A stretch of 64,000 nucleotides of DNA from Bacteroidaceae bacterium (GTDB lineage Bacteria > Bacteroidota > Bacteroidia > Bacteroidales > Bacteroidaceae), in the NCBI GenBank assembly GCA_017509605.1, contig JAFWPH010000017.1, positions 1 through 64,000 of the forward strand, read 5' to 3'. Shown in pieces: positions 36,777 through 45,091 of the stretch. Under the pieces are notes generated by a model. It was not told the DNA's origin. It ran no database searches and saw only the letters and a program-made list of their open reading frames with translations. The translations under genes and the position numbers were made by a program. How positions within the stretch are numbered: position 1 is the stretch's first letter; each line of letters starts with the position of its first letter.

Positions 36777-38981
36777 ATGGAAAGAGTTACCGTACTTCAG
36801 CCCGAGAAGATGATCAATGGATGGATTGACCCTAAGTTCCTGCCAGATGGAAAGGACCGTTATTATCTTCGCAACAAACAAGCCAAGAAACCACGCGGGG
36901 GATGGCGTCATCTCACAAGTGAGGAGATAGAGACACTCGTGAAGAATGACAACTCAGCCGCTAGTTGGGACAATATCTTGGTGACTGATGAGTTCGACCC
37001 TATGATGATCAAGGACAACAAGTTTTACGGACTTGTGCGTATAGGTCGTGTTACCGGTAATGGATTACGGTACCACGACCTTCGGCTTCCTATAGGTATC
37101 ACCAATTCCAACATACACAGTTGCGATATTGGAGATGATTGCGCCATCCATGATGTCCACTACCTCTCACACTATATCATCGGCAACCGTTGTATGCTGT
37201 TCAACATCCAGGAGATGGCCACCACCGACCACGCCAAGTTCGGCAACGGAATCATCAAGGATGGTGAGTCTGAGGAAACAAGGGTCAGACTCGAGGTGAT
37301 GAACGAGACGGGGTGCCGCTCTGTGGCGCCTTTCGACGGCATGATTACCGCTGACGCATATATGTGGGCCAAGTTTATCGACGACACCGTGCTCCAGCAG
37401 AGGCTCACCGAGATCACACAGGCCCGCTTCGACAATCACCGCGGTTACTATGGAATGATAGGGGAGGAGTGTGTCATCAAGAACTCTTCCATCATCAAGG
37501 ATGTGAAAATCGGTACCAACTGCTATATCAAGGGTGCCTCCAAACTCAAGAACATCACCATCAACAGCAGCGATAAGGAACCATCCCAAATCGGAGAGAA
37601 CGTCATCATGGTGAATGGTATTGTGGGACTCGGATGCCGCATTTTCTACAGCTGCACAGCCGTCAAGTTCATGCTCGGAAACAACTGCAACCTCAAGTAT
37701 GGAGCGCGACTCATCAACTCCATTTTGGGCGACAACAGCACCATATCCTGCTGCGAGGTGCTCAACAACCTCATCTTCCCGGCGCATGAACAGCACCACA
37801 ACAACTCATTCCTTGTGGCATCAGTCATTCTCGGACAAAGCAACCTTGCCGCAGGAGCAACCGTCGGAAGCAACCACAACAGCCGAACCAACGACAACGA
37901 GATTGTCGCAGGACGAGGATTCTGGCCTGGACTCTGCAGCAGTCTCAAGCACTCCAGCGTCTTCGCTTCTTACACTTTGCTCGCCAAGGCCGCTTATCCC
38001 GCCGAAATGCATATTCCACTGCCGTTCTCGCTTGTCAGCAACGATGAAGTGCATGGAGAACTCCATGTAATGCCAGCCTTCTGGTGGCTCTTCGACATGT
38101 ATGCCCTCGCACGAAACAGCTGGAAGTATTCCACACGCGACAAACGAGTGAAGAAGATACAGAACATCGAATTCGACACATACGCACCCGACTCCATGGA
38201 AGAGGCCATCACCGGACGTAAACTGCTTGCGCTCTGGACTGCTAAGGCGTTCCTGAGAAAGGAAGGAAAGACTTGGAACGACCTCGACGACGAGAAACTT
38301 GCCGATATAGGATGCAAGTTGCTCGATGGAGACCGAAGCGTGGTGGACAGCCTCGAAGTCTTTGGGGAGAACATGGAGAAAACCAAGCGACCCACCCGCA
38401 TATTGCGCGTCTATGACGGATACCATGCCTATGGAGACATGATCGTTCATTACGCCGTGATGAATGTGCTCAAGTATCTGGAGGACAATCCGAAGGAGAA
38501 CTTTGCAACCATGTCGAAACTGCTTGACAGCAGAAGGCAGCGGGAATGGGTGAACATGGGAGGTCAACTCATGATGATGACTGACCTCGACCGCCTGCGC
38601 GATGATATCCGTGAGGGAAAACTCGACAGCTGGGACGCCATACACAAGCGTTACAACGATATATGGAAACGTTATCCTGTTGATAAACTGCGCCATGCTT
38701 ACCTCTCCTTGCGGTTTGTTCTGCACACCAAGAAAATCACACCAGAGATGTGGATGGATGTGCTCGAGAAAGAGAAGAAGAACCAACAGTACATCTCCGA
38801 CCAAGTATATGCATCACGTCTCAAGGACTACAAGAACCCATTCCGATGTGCCACCTATAGAAATGAGGAGGAGATGACAGCGGCTATCGGCACGATTGAG
38901 GACAACAGCTTCGTCAAGCAGATGCGTGAGGAGGCGGCCAAGAACATCAAGAGAATTGAGAAAATCAAGGCTAAATTATAA
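36777..38981 (+). CDS. DUF4954-type left-handed beta-helix protein
   Basis: Start at 36777 (MERVTVLQPEKM); the frame extends 28 codons upstream without family character. 734 residues, cytosolic. Residues about 100-400 carry hexapeptide-like repeats of a left-handed beta helix (HSCDIGDDCAIHDVHYL, IGEECVIKNSSIIKDVKIG, GLGCRIFYSCTAV, KYGARLINSILGDNSTIS), as in nucleotidyl- and acyltransferases of sugars, followed by NSHNSRTNDNE-like and AGRGFWPGL segments and a helical C-terminus. No nucleotidyltransferase domain is seen. Role unknown; the following SIS-domain gene suggests sugar-phosphate metabolism (inference). Confidence 0.75.
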   Translation: MERVTVLQPEKMINGWIDPKFLPDGKDRYYLRNKQAKKPRGGWRHLTSEEIETLVKNDNSAASWDNILVTDEFDPMMIKDNKFYGLVRIGRVTGNGLRYHDLRLPIGITNSNIHSCDIGDDCAIHDVHYLSHYIIGNRCMLFNIQEMATTDHAKFGNGIIKDGESEETRVRLEVMNETGCRSVAPFDGMITADAYMWAKFIDDTVLQQRLTEITQARFDNHRGYYGMIGEECVIKNSSIIKDVKIGTNCYIKGASKLKNITINSSDKEPSQIGENVIMVNGIVGLGCRIFYSCTAVKFMLGNNCNLKYGARLINSILGDNSTISCCEVLNNLIFPAHEQHHNNSFLVASVILGQSNLAAGATVGSNHNSRTNDNEIVAGRGFWPGLCSSLKHSSVFASYTLLAKAAYPAEMHIPLPFSLVSNDEVHGELHVMPAFWWLFDMYALARNSWKYSTRDKRVKKIQNIEFDTYAPDSMEEAITGRKLLALWTAKAFLRKEGKTWNDLDDEKLADIGCKLLDGDRSVVDSLEVFGENMEKTKRPTRILRVYDGYHAYGDMIVHYAVMNVLKYLEDNPKENFATMSKLLDSRRQREWVNMGGQLMMMTDLDRLRDDIREGKLDSWDAIHKRYNDIWKRYPVDKLRHAYLSLRFVLHTKKITPEMWMDVLEKEKKNQQYISDQVYASRLKDYKNPFRCATYRNEEEMTAAIGTIEDNSFVKQMREEAAKNIKRIEKIKAKL

Positions 38982-39010
38982 GCGCGTCCAACAAGTGTGT
39001 GCTTACGGAT

Positions 39011-39047
39011 TAATTTTATGAACGGGGTATCTTTAGAAGGCCCCTTG
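39011..39047 (+). promoter_or_regulatory. GGGG...CCCC leader element, copy A, before the SIS gene
   Basis: TAATTTTA (39011-39018) is followed one base later by GAACGGGG at 39020-39027 and, after five bases, TTAGAAGGCCCCTT ending at 39046. The same arrangement, with the box and element the same distance apart, occurs at 40654-40690. GGGG and CCCC can pair as a 5' hairpin. The gene starts at 39088. Confidence 0.5.
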
Positions 39048-39087
39048 AACGCCAACACAAAACAAATCAATATTATTTCAGACATTT

Positions 39088-40104
39088 ATGAATCTTAAAG
39101 ACAACAAGTATGCACAGTATGCACTGGTGCAGGAAATGATGGGCACTGTTCCGACAGTGGAGAAATTCAACCCCGATTGCACAAAGGAAATTGCGGAGAA
39201 AGTGGCAAAGGCCGGCCGTCTCTTCTTCTCGGGAGAAGGCTCAAGCCGTATCTTCCCCTCGAAGAACGCCGCACGTAAGGCCAAGACTTGGGGGCTGGAC
39301 CTCAATCTCCAGACTGAGGGCGCGCGACAGGCTGCTCAGTACGACCTCTCCAAGTTTGCCGTTTGCCTCGCCTCTAACTCCGGACGCACCAAGGAAACAC
39401 TCCTGCTCGCACGCAAACTGAAGGCCGAGGGCAACGAACTGCGCTTCGGACTGACCGCCAACCCAGGCACACTCCTGGAGGAGGCCTGCACCGCCACTCA
39501 TGTGCTCAACTGCGGATGGGAGAATGCCGTGGCCGCTACCAAGAGCGTTGTGGAGCAGGCCCTGTGGGCTGAGTCCATCCTCTGGAACATCGCCGGTAAG
39601 GACATGAAGCCTGAACTGGCCAAACTGCCCGCCCTCATCGAGCAGGCACTGACAATGCCCATTCCTGAGGAAGTGGTGAAACTCGCGATGAACGCCAGCA
39701 CCATCTTCTTCGCTGGCTATAACGACGGAGTGGCTGAGGAACTGACGCTCAAGACCAACGAGATCACCCGCCGCAAGAGCGACTTCCTCGAGGGCACCTA
39801 TGCCGTGCACGGCATCGAGGAGGTGATGGAGAGCACTGACGTCGTGTTTGTCGTCGATCCTATCGAGGAGGAAATCGAGAAGTTCCAGGACGTGCTGGAG
39901 AAGAACGCACATGTGCATGTGGTGGCTATCGCAGACCACGACACGCCGTTCACCACCATCAAGGTGCCTTCAGCCGGTTCGCTCCAGCCCTACGTTTATC
40001 TTTGCGCTGGATGGAATGTTCTCGTTGAGATCGGCATCGCCGAGGGTATCAACCTCGACAAACCGACCCGCGCCCGCAAGGTGGGTAACGAGATCCAAGG
40101 ATAA
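39088..40104 (+). CDS. SIS-domain sugar isomerase-like protein (GlmS isomerase-half type)
   Basis: 338 residues, no signal peptide. Two SIS domains: FFSGEGSSRIF (about 46-56), ASNSGRTKETLLLARKLKAEG (phosphosugar loop, about 94-115), then ENAVAATKS, and in the second half FFAGYNDGVAEELTLKTNEI and FLEGTYAVHGIEEV. These resemble the isomerase half of GlmS and AgaS-like proteins, without the glutaminase domain. Likely acts on an amino-sugar phosphate. It follows the DUF4954 gene by 106 bases but has its own promoter-like element. Confidence 0.8.
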   Translation: MNLKDNKYAQYALVQEMMGTVPTVEKFNPDCTKEIAEKVAKAGRLFFSGEGSSRIFPSKNAARKAKTWGLDLNLQTEGARQAAQYDLSKFAVCLASNSGRTKETLLLARKLKAEGNELRFGLTANPGTLLEEACTATHVLNCGWENAVAATKSVVEQALWAESILWNIAGKDMKPELAKLPALIEQALTMPIPEEVVKLAMNASTIFFAGYNDGVAEELTLKTNEITRRKSDFLEGTYAVHGIEEVMESTDVVFVVDPIEEEIEKFQDVLEKNAHVHVVAIADHDTPFTTIKVPSAGSLQPYVYLCAGWNVLVEIGIAEGINLDKPTRARKVGNEIQG

Positions 40105-40120
40105 TCAACGATAACGTCTG

Positions 40121-40275
40121 TTCGATGATTTCATGAGAATTACAAACATGATTCTCATTACATTGGAATTCATGAATAATTTGTGTTATATTTGTGGTAA
40201 TTCATGTTTATGATCAACATAAATTAAGACAATTATATTACTGATCTATTTTCGTCGAATTCGCGTTAAACTTTA
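40121..40275 (+). repeat. dispersed intergenic repeat, copy R1
   Basis: Begins TTCGATGATTTCATGAG, then AATTCATG at 40167-40174, TATATTTGTGG at 40187-40197, TTCATGTTTATGATCAACAT, and TATTTTCGTCGAATTCGCG near the end. The same blocks in the same order occur at 57031-57180 (R2) and 60545-60650 (R3). Confidence 0.75.
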
Positions 40276-40390
40276 AGTTGATCTTTGTTTCAATAATGCC
40301 GCTGTCTGTATGGATGGCGGCATTTTTCTTTTTCATGTGACTGAATGTGGAAAAAAACCTGTTTTATTTCTTTTTCTTATTTCCATTTCA

Positions 40391-40398
40391 TATTTTTG
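40391..40398 (+). promoter_or_regulatory. -7 box upstream of the structured region
   Basis: TATTTTTG followed by C, a full TAnnTTTG match; start would be near 40405. No clear -33. Confidence 0.4.
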
Positions 40399-40461
40399 CA
40401 TGTGAAATCGTTTAAGGGGTCTTCTATAAATTGTCTTTCAGGAAAAATGCGATTAAGCGAG

Positions 40462-40616
40462 GACAGAGCCGAACTTGTTCGAACTTTGTCGAGCGGCAGC
40501 ATTTTAGGCGAAACCAAATTCTGAGGATTTCTTTAGCAGATGGCTGTGCAGAAGGAGGGAGCAATGCGGGCATTGTGACCGACTGACAAACAGCCAGATG
40601 CAAAGAAAGACCTAAA
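40462..40616 (+). ncRNA. candidate structured RNA or repeat element with nested stems
   Basis: Hairpin 1: GACAGAG (40462-40468) with CTTTGTC (40484-40490), extended by CGAAC/GTTCG (40470-40474 / 40477-40481). A long-range stem TTTAGG (40503-40508) / CCTAAA (40611-40616) encloses GGCTGT/ACAGCC (40542-40547 / 40590-40595), which encloses CAATGC/GCATTG (40562-40567 / 40570-40575). It lies upstream of rubredoxin and downstream of a -7 box. From memory, similar stretches are found scattered in Prevotella genomes and mispredicted as short genes; I could not check this. Confidence 0.45.
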
Positions 40617-40653
40617 TTTACGAAAGAGTTCATAGTAACCCAAGAAGGATTAT

Positions 40654-40690
40654 TATTTTTGTGAACGGGGAATTTTTAGAAGGCCCCTTC
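40654..40690 (+). promoter_or_regulatory. GGGG...CCCC leader element, copy B, before rubredoxin
   Basis: TATTTTTG (40654-40661), one base, then GAACGGGG at 40663-40670 and TTTAGAAGGCCCCTT ending at 40689. It is nearly identical to copy A at 39011-39047, with three differences in the 28 bases after the box. Precedes rubredoxin by about 70 bases. Confidence 0.55.
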
Positions 40691-40759
40691 TGATGACTTT
40701 TATACAGAAACAGAGAACATTAAAACATAGTATTAACCATTTTATTTTGTGTATTGATT

Positions 40760-40921
40760 ATGAAAAAGTACGTATGCGACATGTGTGGCTGGGAGTACGA
40801 TCCCGAGGTGGGCGACCCTGACAATGGTATAGAACCAGGTACCGCTTTCGAGGACCTGCCCGAGGACTTTGTTTGTCCGCTCTGCGGCGTTGGCAAGGAC
40901 GAATTCTCCCCAGTAGAGTAA
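40760..40921 (+). CDS. rubredoxin
   Basis: 53 residues, too short for most gene predictors but unmistakable: [15 protein letters not shown] at the start and [14 protein letters not shown] near the end give the two CxxCG knuckles (Cys6, Cys9, Cys39, Cys42) that bind one iron. Acidic, no signal peptide. Small electron carrier, commonly used in oxygen or peroxide detoxification in anaerobes. Preceded by the leader element (copy B) and followed by a strong terminator. Confidence 0.97.
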   Translation: MKKYVCDMCGWEYDPEVGDPDNGIEPGTAFEDLPEDFVCPLCGVGKDEFSPVE

Positions 40922-40940
40922 TCACAAGCGTGAGACAAAG

Positions 40941-40975
40941 AGAGAGCCAGCAGTTACCCTGCCGGCTCTCTTTTT
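40941..40975. terminator. terminator after rubredoxin, also serving the pfkA-like operon
   Basis: AGAGAGCC-A-GCAG (40941-40953) pairs with CTGC-C-GGCTCTCT (40959-40971), followed by a T-run (40971-40975). On the minus strand the mirror stem ends in CTTTG, so it may also stop transcription of the converging gene. Confidence 0.8.
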
Positions 40976-41014
40976 CAATGGATAGATAGCATCTATTTAT
41001 TCTATAGGCCAAAC

Positions 41015-41992
41015 CTAAGAAATATTGTGAAGAATGTCTATCAGGTTGTGGTCTATCTGTCGGTTCTCGCGGATGACCCTTGAGAACGGTACATAGACGA
41101 TTTCGTCGTTGGCGATACCCACCATCACATTCCTAAGGCCTTTCTTCAACGCATGGATGCTCGCTGAGCCCATGCGGCTCGCGATAATACGGTCGTGGGC
41201 CGACGGATGACCGCCTCGCTGAAGGTGACCGAGAATGGAGATACGGACGTCAAGGCTCGGTATCTCGTTTTTCACCAATTCGGCATAGTGCATCGCACCG
41301 CCATGGGTGTCGTTGGCTGCTACCAGGACGATGCTGCTGTTTTTCTTCTTCTTAATGCCTTGTTTGATGGATTGGAGGAAGTCTTCCTCTTTCACGTTCA
41401 CACTTGGGATAATCGCTTCCTCGCAACCAGCCGCCAAGGCACCGTTCAATGCCAGGAAGCCAACGTCGTCACCCATTACCTCCACGAAGAACATACGGCT
41501 GTGGGAGGTGGCAGTGTCGCGGATCTTGTCCACGCATTGCATCACCGTGTTCAATGCGGTGTCGTAGCCGATGGTCGTGTCGGTGCCAAAGAGATTGTTG
41601 TCTATCGTCGCGGGAATGGCAATGCAGGGGAAGTCGAATTCCTGGGCGAAAATCCTCGCGCCCTGAATGGTGCCGTCACCACCTATCACCACCAAAGCGT
41701 CAATATTCTCGTTCTTGAGGTTCTCGAAAGCGCGCTTGCGACCTTCAGGAGTGTGAAACTCCTCACTTTGAGACGATTTCAGAATGGTGCCTCCCTGCTG
41801 GATGATGTTGCTCACATTCTGAGTCTTGAACTCATGTATGTCGCCTTCAATAAGGCCTTTGTAGCCTCGGAAGACGGCTTTGACCTTGTAACCGTTCGAG
41901 ATGGCTGAACGGGTCACGGCCCTGATGGCGGTGTTCATTCCCGGAGCGTCATAACCTGCCGTGATGATGCCTATACATTTGATTTCTGCCAT
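41015..41992 (-). CDS. pfkA: 6-phosphofructokinase-family protein with divergent active-site residues
   Basis: 325 residues, the length of bacterial PfkA. The fold is clear: [33 protein letters not shown]. Several positions differ from E. coli PfkA: the ATP loop reads [10 protein letters not shown] (usual TSGGDAPGMN), the catalytic loop PATIDNN (usual PGTIDND; the base Asp is kept, the second Asp is Asn), and EVMGDDVG has Asp where the fructose-6-phosphate-binding Arg162 is usual. This may be a paralogue with altered activity. Last gene of the porQ-cmk-ispH-pfkA run, 36 bases after ispH. Confidence 0.82.
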   Translation of the reverse strand: MAEIKCIGIITAGYDAPGMNTAIRAVTRSAISNGYKVKAVFRGYKGLIEGDIHEFKTQNVSNIIQQGGTILKSSQSEEFHTPEGRKRAFENLKNENIDALVVIGGDGTIQGARIFAQEFDFPCIAIPATIDNNLFGTDTTIGYDTALNTVMQCVDKIRDTATSHSRMFFVEVMGDDVGFLALNGALAAGCEEAIIPSVNVKEEDFLQSIKQGIKKKKNSSIVLVAANDTHGGAMHYAELVKNEIPSLDVRISILGHLQRGGHPSAHDRIIASRMGSASIHALKKGLRNVMVGIANDEIVYVPFSRVIRENRQIDHNLIDILHNIS

Positions 41993-42028
41993 AATAGTCG
42001 GTTTTTTATGATATTGATGTTTAGAAAG

Positions 42029-42913
42029 TCATGATGTGATGTCGAGTTTCTCCACAATCTCGGCCTTGCAGGCCTCCATCAGCCATTTGGGAGTAGAGGT
42101 GGCGCCGCAGATGCCGACCGACCGAATCCCCTCGAACCATGCATAGTCAATCTCCGACGGACTGCCAATCATGTGGGTGCGGGGATTCACAGACAGGCAT
42201 TCGTTGTAGAGAACTTTGCCATTGGAACTTTTCTTCCCGCATACGAAGAGTATCATGTCGTGGCGCTGGGCGAACGACCTGATGTTGGGCATACGGTTGG
42301 CCACTTGGCGGCAGATGGTGTCGTAGTATTGGAACACGGCATCGTCGCTGATATGCTGGCTGATGTAGCGCACAATCTCGCGGAAACCCTCAAGCGACTT
42401 GGTGGTTTGAGAGTATAGCAGGATGTCGCGGTGGAAGTCCAGGCGCTTGGCGTCATCAAGGTTCTCAATCACGATGGCCTTGCCGTCGGTCTGACCTACC
42501 AGACCTACCACCTCAGCATGGCCGTTCTTGCCGTAAATCACTATCTGCTTCTCATGCAAAGGGTCGCTGTCATAGTCACGCTTGATGCGTTTCTGCAAGT
42601 TCAACACCACAGGACAAGTGGCGTCGAGAAGCTCGATATGGTGGGCGGCTGCCTGTTCGTAGGTGGAGGGTGGTTCTCCATGGGCACGAAGCAGCATCTT
42701 CACGTCCGAAAGACTGCTCATGTCCGTGTGATCCACTGTCCGTAAACCCATCTTGCTCAGACGTTCACACTCCTCACCATTATGAACGATGTCGCCTAAG
42801 CAATACAAGGTGTCGTTGTTCGACAATTCCTCCTCCGCCTTGTTGATGGCGCGGGTCACACCGAAACAGAAACCCGAGTCCTTGTCTATCTCTATGTCTA
42901 TGTGCGACTTCAT
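42029..42913 (-). CDS. ispH: 4-hydroxy-3-methylbut-2-enyl diphosphate reductase IspH
   Basis: Start at 42913 (MKSHIDIEID), overlapping the cmk stop (ATGA); the frame runs 12 codons further into cmk. 294 residues. The three Fe-S cluster Cys are visible in GFCFGV (Cys16), DATCPVV and GICGATSTP, along with RAHGEPPS carrying the conserved His/Glu. Last step of the non-mevalonate pathway giving IPP and DMAPP, used by the polyprenyl synthase gene at 45984. Confidence 0.96.
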   Translation of the reverse strand: MKSHIDIEIDKDSGFCFGVTRAINKAEEELSNNDTLYCLGDIVHNGEECERLSKMGLRTVDHTDMSSLSDVKMLLRAHGEPPSTYEQAAAHHIELLDATCPVVLNLQKRIKRDYDSDPLHEKQIVIYGKNGHAEVVGLVGQTDGKAIVIENLDDAKRLDFHRDILLYSQTTKSLEGFREIVRYISQHISDDAVFQYYDTICRQVANRMPNIRSFAQRHDMILFVCGKKSSNGKVLYNECLSVNPRTHMIGSPSEIDYAWFEGIRSVGICGATSTPKWLMEACKAEIVEKLDITS

Positions 42914-43602
42914 TCGCTGGCCGCTTGCATATACTGGTCCAGGAGCCATGCGTCCTGTTCTTCGTAGGTCAGGTGGCTGTTGTCAAGCACAACGGCATCG
43001 GGAGCCTGGCGCAAAGGACTCACCTCACGGGTCATGTCCAGATGGTCGCGCTCCTTCACGTTGCGGAGAATCTCATCGTAGTCGATCCCTTCTTCTCCTT
43101 TAGCCTTCATCTCGTCGTAGCGGCGCTGGGCCCTGATCTCTGCCGAGGCGGTCAGAAACACTTTCAGTTCCGCATCTGGGAAAACGGTCGTGCCGATGTC
43201 CCTGCCGTCCATCACGATGCCCTTCTCCTTACCCATGGCCTGGAGTTGGTCTGTGATGGCTTGGCGTACATATGGGAGGGCTGATATGCGGCTCACTTTC
43301 GACGACACCTCCATCGAGCGGATCTTATCCTCCACAACCTCGCCGTTGAGACAAGTCAACTGCTTGCCGCTTTCTGGGTCGATGGTGAAACTGATCTTGA
43401 TGTCTTCGAGGTGTCCCTTCAATGCTTCCTCCTCGATGCTGTCCTCATCAATCCAGCCATGGTTGATGGCATACAAGCAGACGGCACGGTACATCGCGCC
43501 GCTGTCGATATAGATGTAGCCGATACGCTTGGCAAGCGCTTTTGCCATTGTGCTTTTGCCGCACGAGGAGAATCCGTCTATGGCTATGGTAATCTTCTTC
43601 AT
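42910..43602 (-). CDS. cmk: cytidylate kinase
   Basis: 230 residues. Begins KITIAIDGFSSCGKSTMAK with a P-loop (GFSSCGKST), then YIDSGAMYRAV (CMP-binding), and DGRDIGTTVFP with the later lid region RRYDEMKAKGE. Phosphorylates CMP and dCMP. Overlaps ispH by four bases and follows porQ by 94 bases. Confidence 0.96.
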   Translation of the reverse strand: MKKITIAIDGFSSCGKSTMAKALAKRIGYIYIDSGAMYRAVCLYAINHGWIDEDSIEEEALKGHLEDIKISFTIDPESGKQLTCLNGEVVEDKIRSMEVSSKVSRISALPYVRQAITDQLQAMGKEKGIVMDGRDIGTTVFPDAELKVFLTASAEIRAQRRYDEMKAKGEEGIDYDEILRNVKERDHLDMTREVSPLRQAPDAVVLDNSHLTYEEQDAWLLDQYMQAASE

Positions 43603-43696
43603 ATTTATTATTTCTTTTTGATGTAATCTTGTGAGTGATTGTCAATAATCTTGTTAAATGGATCGGAAAAGCCGGAAAGTCCGTGATAAATCCTTA

Positions 43697-44680
43697 TTAC
43701 AGCGAGAACGACGCGTTGACAAGCAGGGAGGAGGCACCAACGTGGTATTTGCCGTAGCCAAGGCCTAACTTGAACTTCTTGATCGACACGCCCGCTCCCA
43801 AAGAGAAACCAGCCCAATGCGCGCTCTCGTCGGCCACCTTCATCTCCTTGGAACGGCGGAAACTATAGCCAATGGCTACCCATGTGTTGGACGAGGGAAA
43901 GATATCCGCACCAAGCGAAACATGCTTGATGAGACGCTTGCCGAAACTCTCCTCCTCACCGCTGATATCATAAAAGTAATCCTTGCTCCAGTGGGTGAGG
44001 TTGTCGAAGGTGAACGACAGACGGAACGGACTGTTGGGCACGTCTTTCGAAATGCCCAAAGCCAGGTTGAAGGGCATGGTCTCCAGGTCTTCCTCAAAGG
44101 CTTTGACCTGTCCTCCAAGATTCTGGGCGACAATACCCACCGACCAACCACGGACATCATCGTAGTAATTCAAGCCAAGATCCACACCCAAGCCCACTGA
44201 GGAGAACTCACCATAGTTGGAAAACAGGGCCTTCGCCGTCACAGCGCCTGTCCAACGGTCACTTAGACCATAACAGAACGAACCCTGGATATCAATGTCC
44301 TTGGCGCTGAACTTTCCCTGCTCTTCCATGTTCTCAGTCGTCTTGGTCATACTCCCGTAGTTGAGGTACGAAGCACCGAAACCTATCGTGCTGCGGGTGC
44401 CCAAGGCCTTCGCGTAGCCCGCGCTCAACTTGTTTGTACCGGCAATGTAGGTCATGAAGTTGAGGTTCAACGTGTTGTCACTCACATTGGCCAGAAGGGC
44501 GGGGTTGCTGAACATCAAGGTAATGTCGTCCTCGATGAGCGACACGTTGTTACCACCCAAAGCGGCTGAATGTGCCGATATGGGGATGTCGAGGAAAGAG
44601 TAGGCCGTGTTGCCGTCCTGGGCTCTGGTAGTCCCAAAACAACTACACACCATGAGTATTGCAGGAATAGTTCTTCTCAT
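43697..44680 (-). CDS. porQ: type IX secretion system protein PorQ
   Basis: Start at 44680 (MRRTIPAILMV), giving a signal peptide ending TRAQ; a longer frame to 44779 overruns the promoter and is rejected. 327 residues. The body has FLDIPISAHSAALGG, DDITLMFSNPALLA, and repeated amphipathic strands ending in FSL, the pattern of PorQ/PorV-like FadL barrels. porQ next to cmk and ispH is a familiar Bacteroidetes gene order. PorQ serves the T9SS outer-membrane complex that attaches cargo to the surface. Confidence 0.88.
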   Translation of the reverse strand: MRRTIPAILMVCSCFGTTRAQDGNTAYSFLDIPISAHSAALGGNNVSLIEDDITLMFSNPALLANVSDNTLNLNFMTYIAGTNKLSAGYAKALGTRSTIGFGASYLNYGSMTKTTENMEEQGKFSAKDIDIQGSFCYGLSDRWTGAVTAKALFSNYGEFSSVGLGVDLGLNYYDDVRGWSVGIVAQNLGGQVKAFEEDLETMPFNLALGISKDVPNSPFRLSFTFDNLTHWSKDYFYDISGEEESFGKRLIKHVSLGADIFPSSNTWVAIGYSFRRSKEMKVADESAHWAGFSLGAGVSIKKFKLGLGYGKYHVGASSLLVNASFSL

Positions 44681-44703
44681 CGCATTGTTGTGGAATTCCG
44701 GTT

Positions 44704-44735
44704 CAAAGTTACGAATTAGTGAGCGAAAAGCCAAA
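44704..44735 (-). promoter_or_regulatory. strong promoter for porQ-cmk-ispH-pfkA
   Basis: On the minus strand TTTG (44735-44732), 20 bases, then TAACTTTG (44711-44704). Initiation near 44697, only about 17 bases before the porQ ATG. This fixes the porQ start. Confidence 0.7.
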
Positions 44736-44760
44736 TTTATTTGGACTTTTCCGAACGCGA

Positions 44761-44793
44761 GTAACTTCGACGCAGTCAAAGTTACCGTTTTTT
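44761..44793 (+). terminator. hairpin with T-run in the porQ-tonB gap
   Basis: GTAACTT (44761-44767) pairs with AAGTTAC (44779-44785), followed by CG and six T. No annotated plus-strand gene ends before it, so its use is unclear. Confidence 0.35.
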
Positions 44794-44909
44794 ATTTTCA
44801 TATTCACATATTAGCGGAGTGTTATAGTTCGTTCTTTTTTATAAATAACGTAAATAAGGGCGTTTTATTATTCCTTGTCAGGGATACATCAACCTTGCCA
44901 CACAATGAC

Positions 44910-44921
44910 TGCCATATGGCA
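44910..44921. promoter_or_regulatory. 12-base palindrome, possible operator
   Basis: TGCCATATGGCA is a perfect palindrome; a further half site TATGGCA lies at 44925-44931. It sits about 100 bases upstream of the tonB promoter. Bound protein unknown. Confidence 0.3.
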
Positions 44922-45009
44922 ATTATGGCAAAGAATACCGCTTTTTGGGACGTCTGAAGCTCTTTTTTCATAAAAAATCTTTTTTTAGGGCAAAAAAAAG
45001 ACCACATTC

Positions 45010-45041
45010 TTGACGTGGTTGAAAAAAAAGTGTTACATTTG
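45010..45041 (+). promoter_or_regulatory. promoter for tonB
   Basis: TTG at 45010-45012, 21 bases, then TACATTTG at 45034-45041, followed by C. Starts about 45 bases before the ATG at 45092. Confidence 0.6.
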
Positions 45042-45091
45042 CACGTAACATGGTTAACAGCGGAATCATTAAATACAAAAAACAATAAACT

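Larger units (their letters stand above)
40105..40759 (+). other. 655-base intergenic region with a dispersed repeat, structured element and two promoters
   Basis: Left to right: dispersed repeat copy R1 (40121-40275); a -7 box TATTTTTG (40391-40398); a nested-stem region (40462-40616); a second -7 box (40654-40661) joined to leader element copy B (40663-40690); then the rubredoxin start at 40760. No convincing protein-coding frame: the minus-strand frame at 40424-40633 coincides with the stems. Confidence 0.6.

Noticed and set aside
40424-40633. Minus-strand open frame of 69 codons before rubredoxin
   Set aside because: It matches the nested stems closely, has no domain-like character, and is better explained as a structured repeat or RNA.
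44985-45021. Minus-strand hairpin ACCAC/GTGGT with T-run near the tonB promoter
   Set aside because: The stem is only five pairs and no minus-strand gene ends there.
44822-45085. Minus-strand 87-codon frame in the porQ-tonB gap
   Set aside because: It covers the tonB promoter and palindrome; only its second half looks slightly protein-like, and there is no promoter for it.
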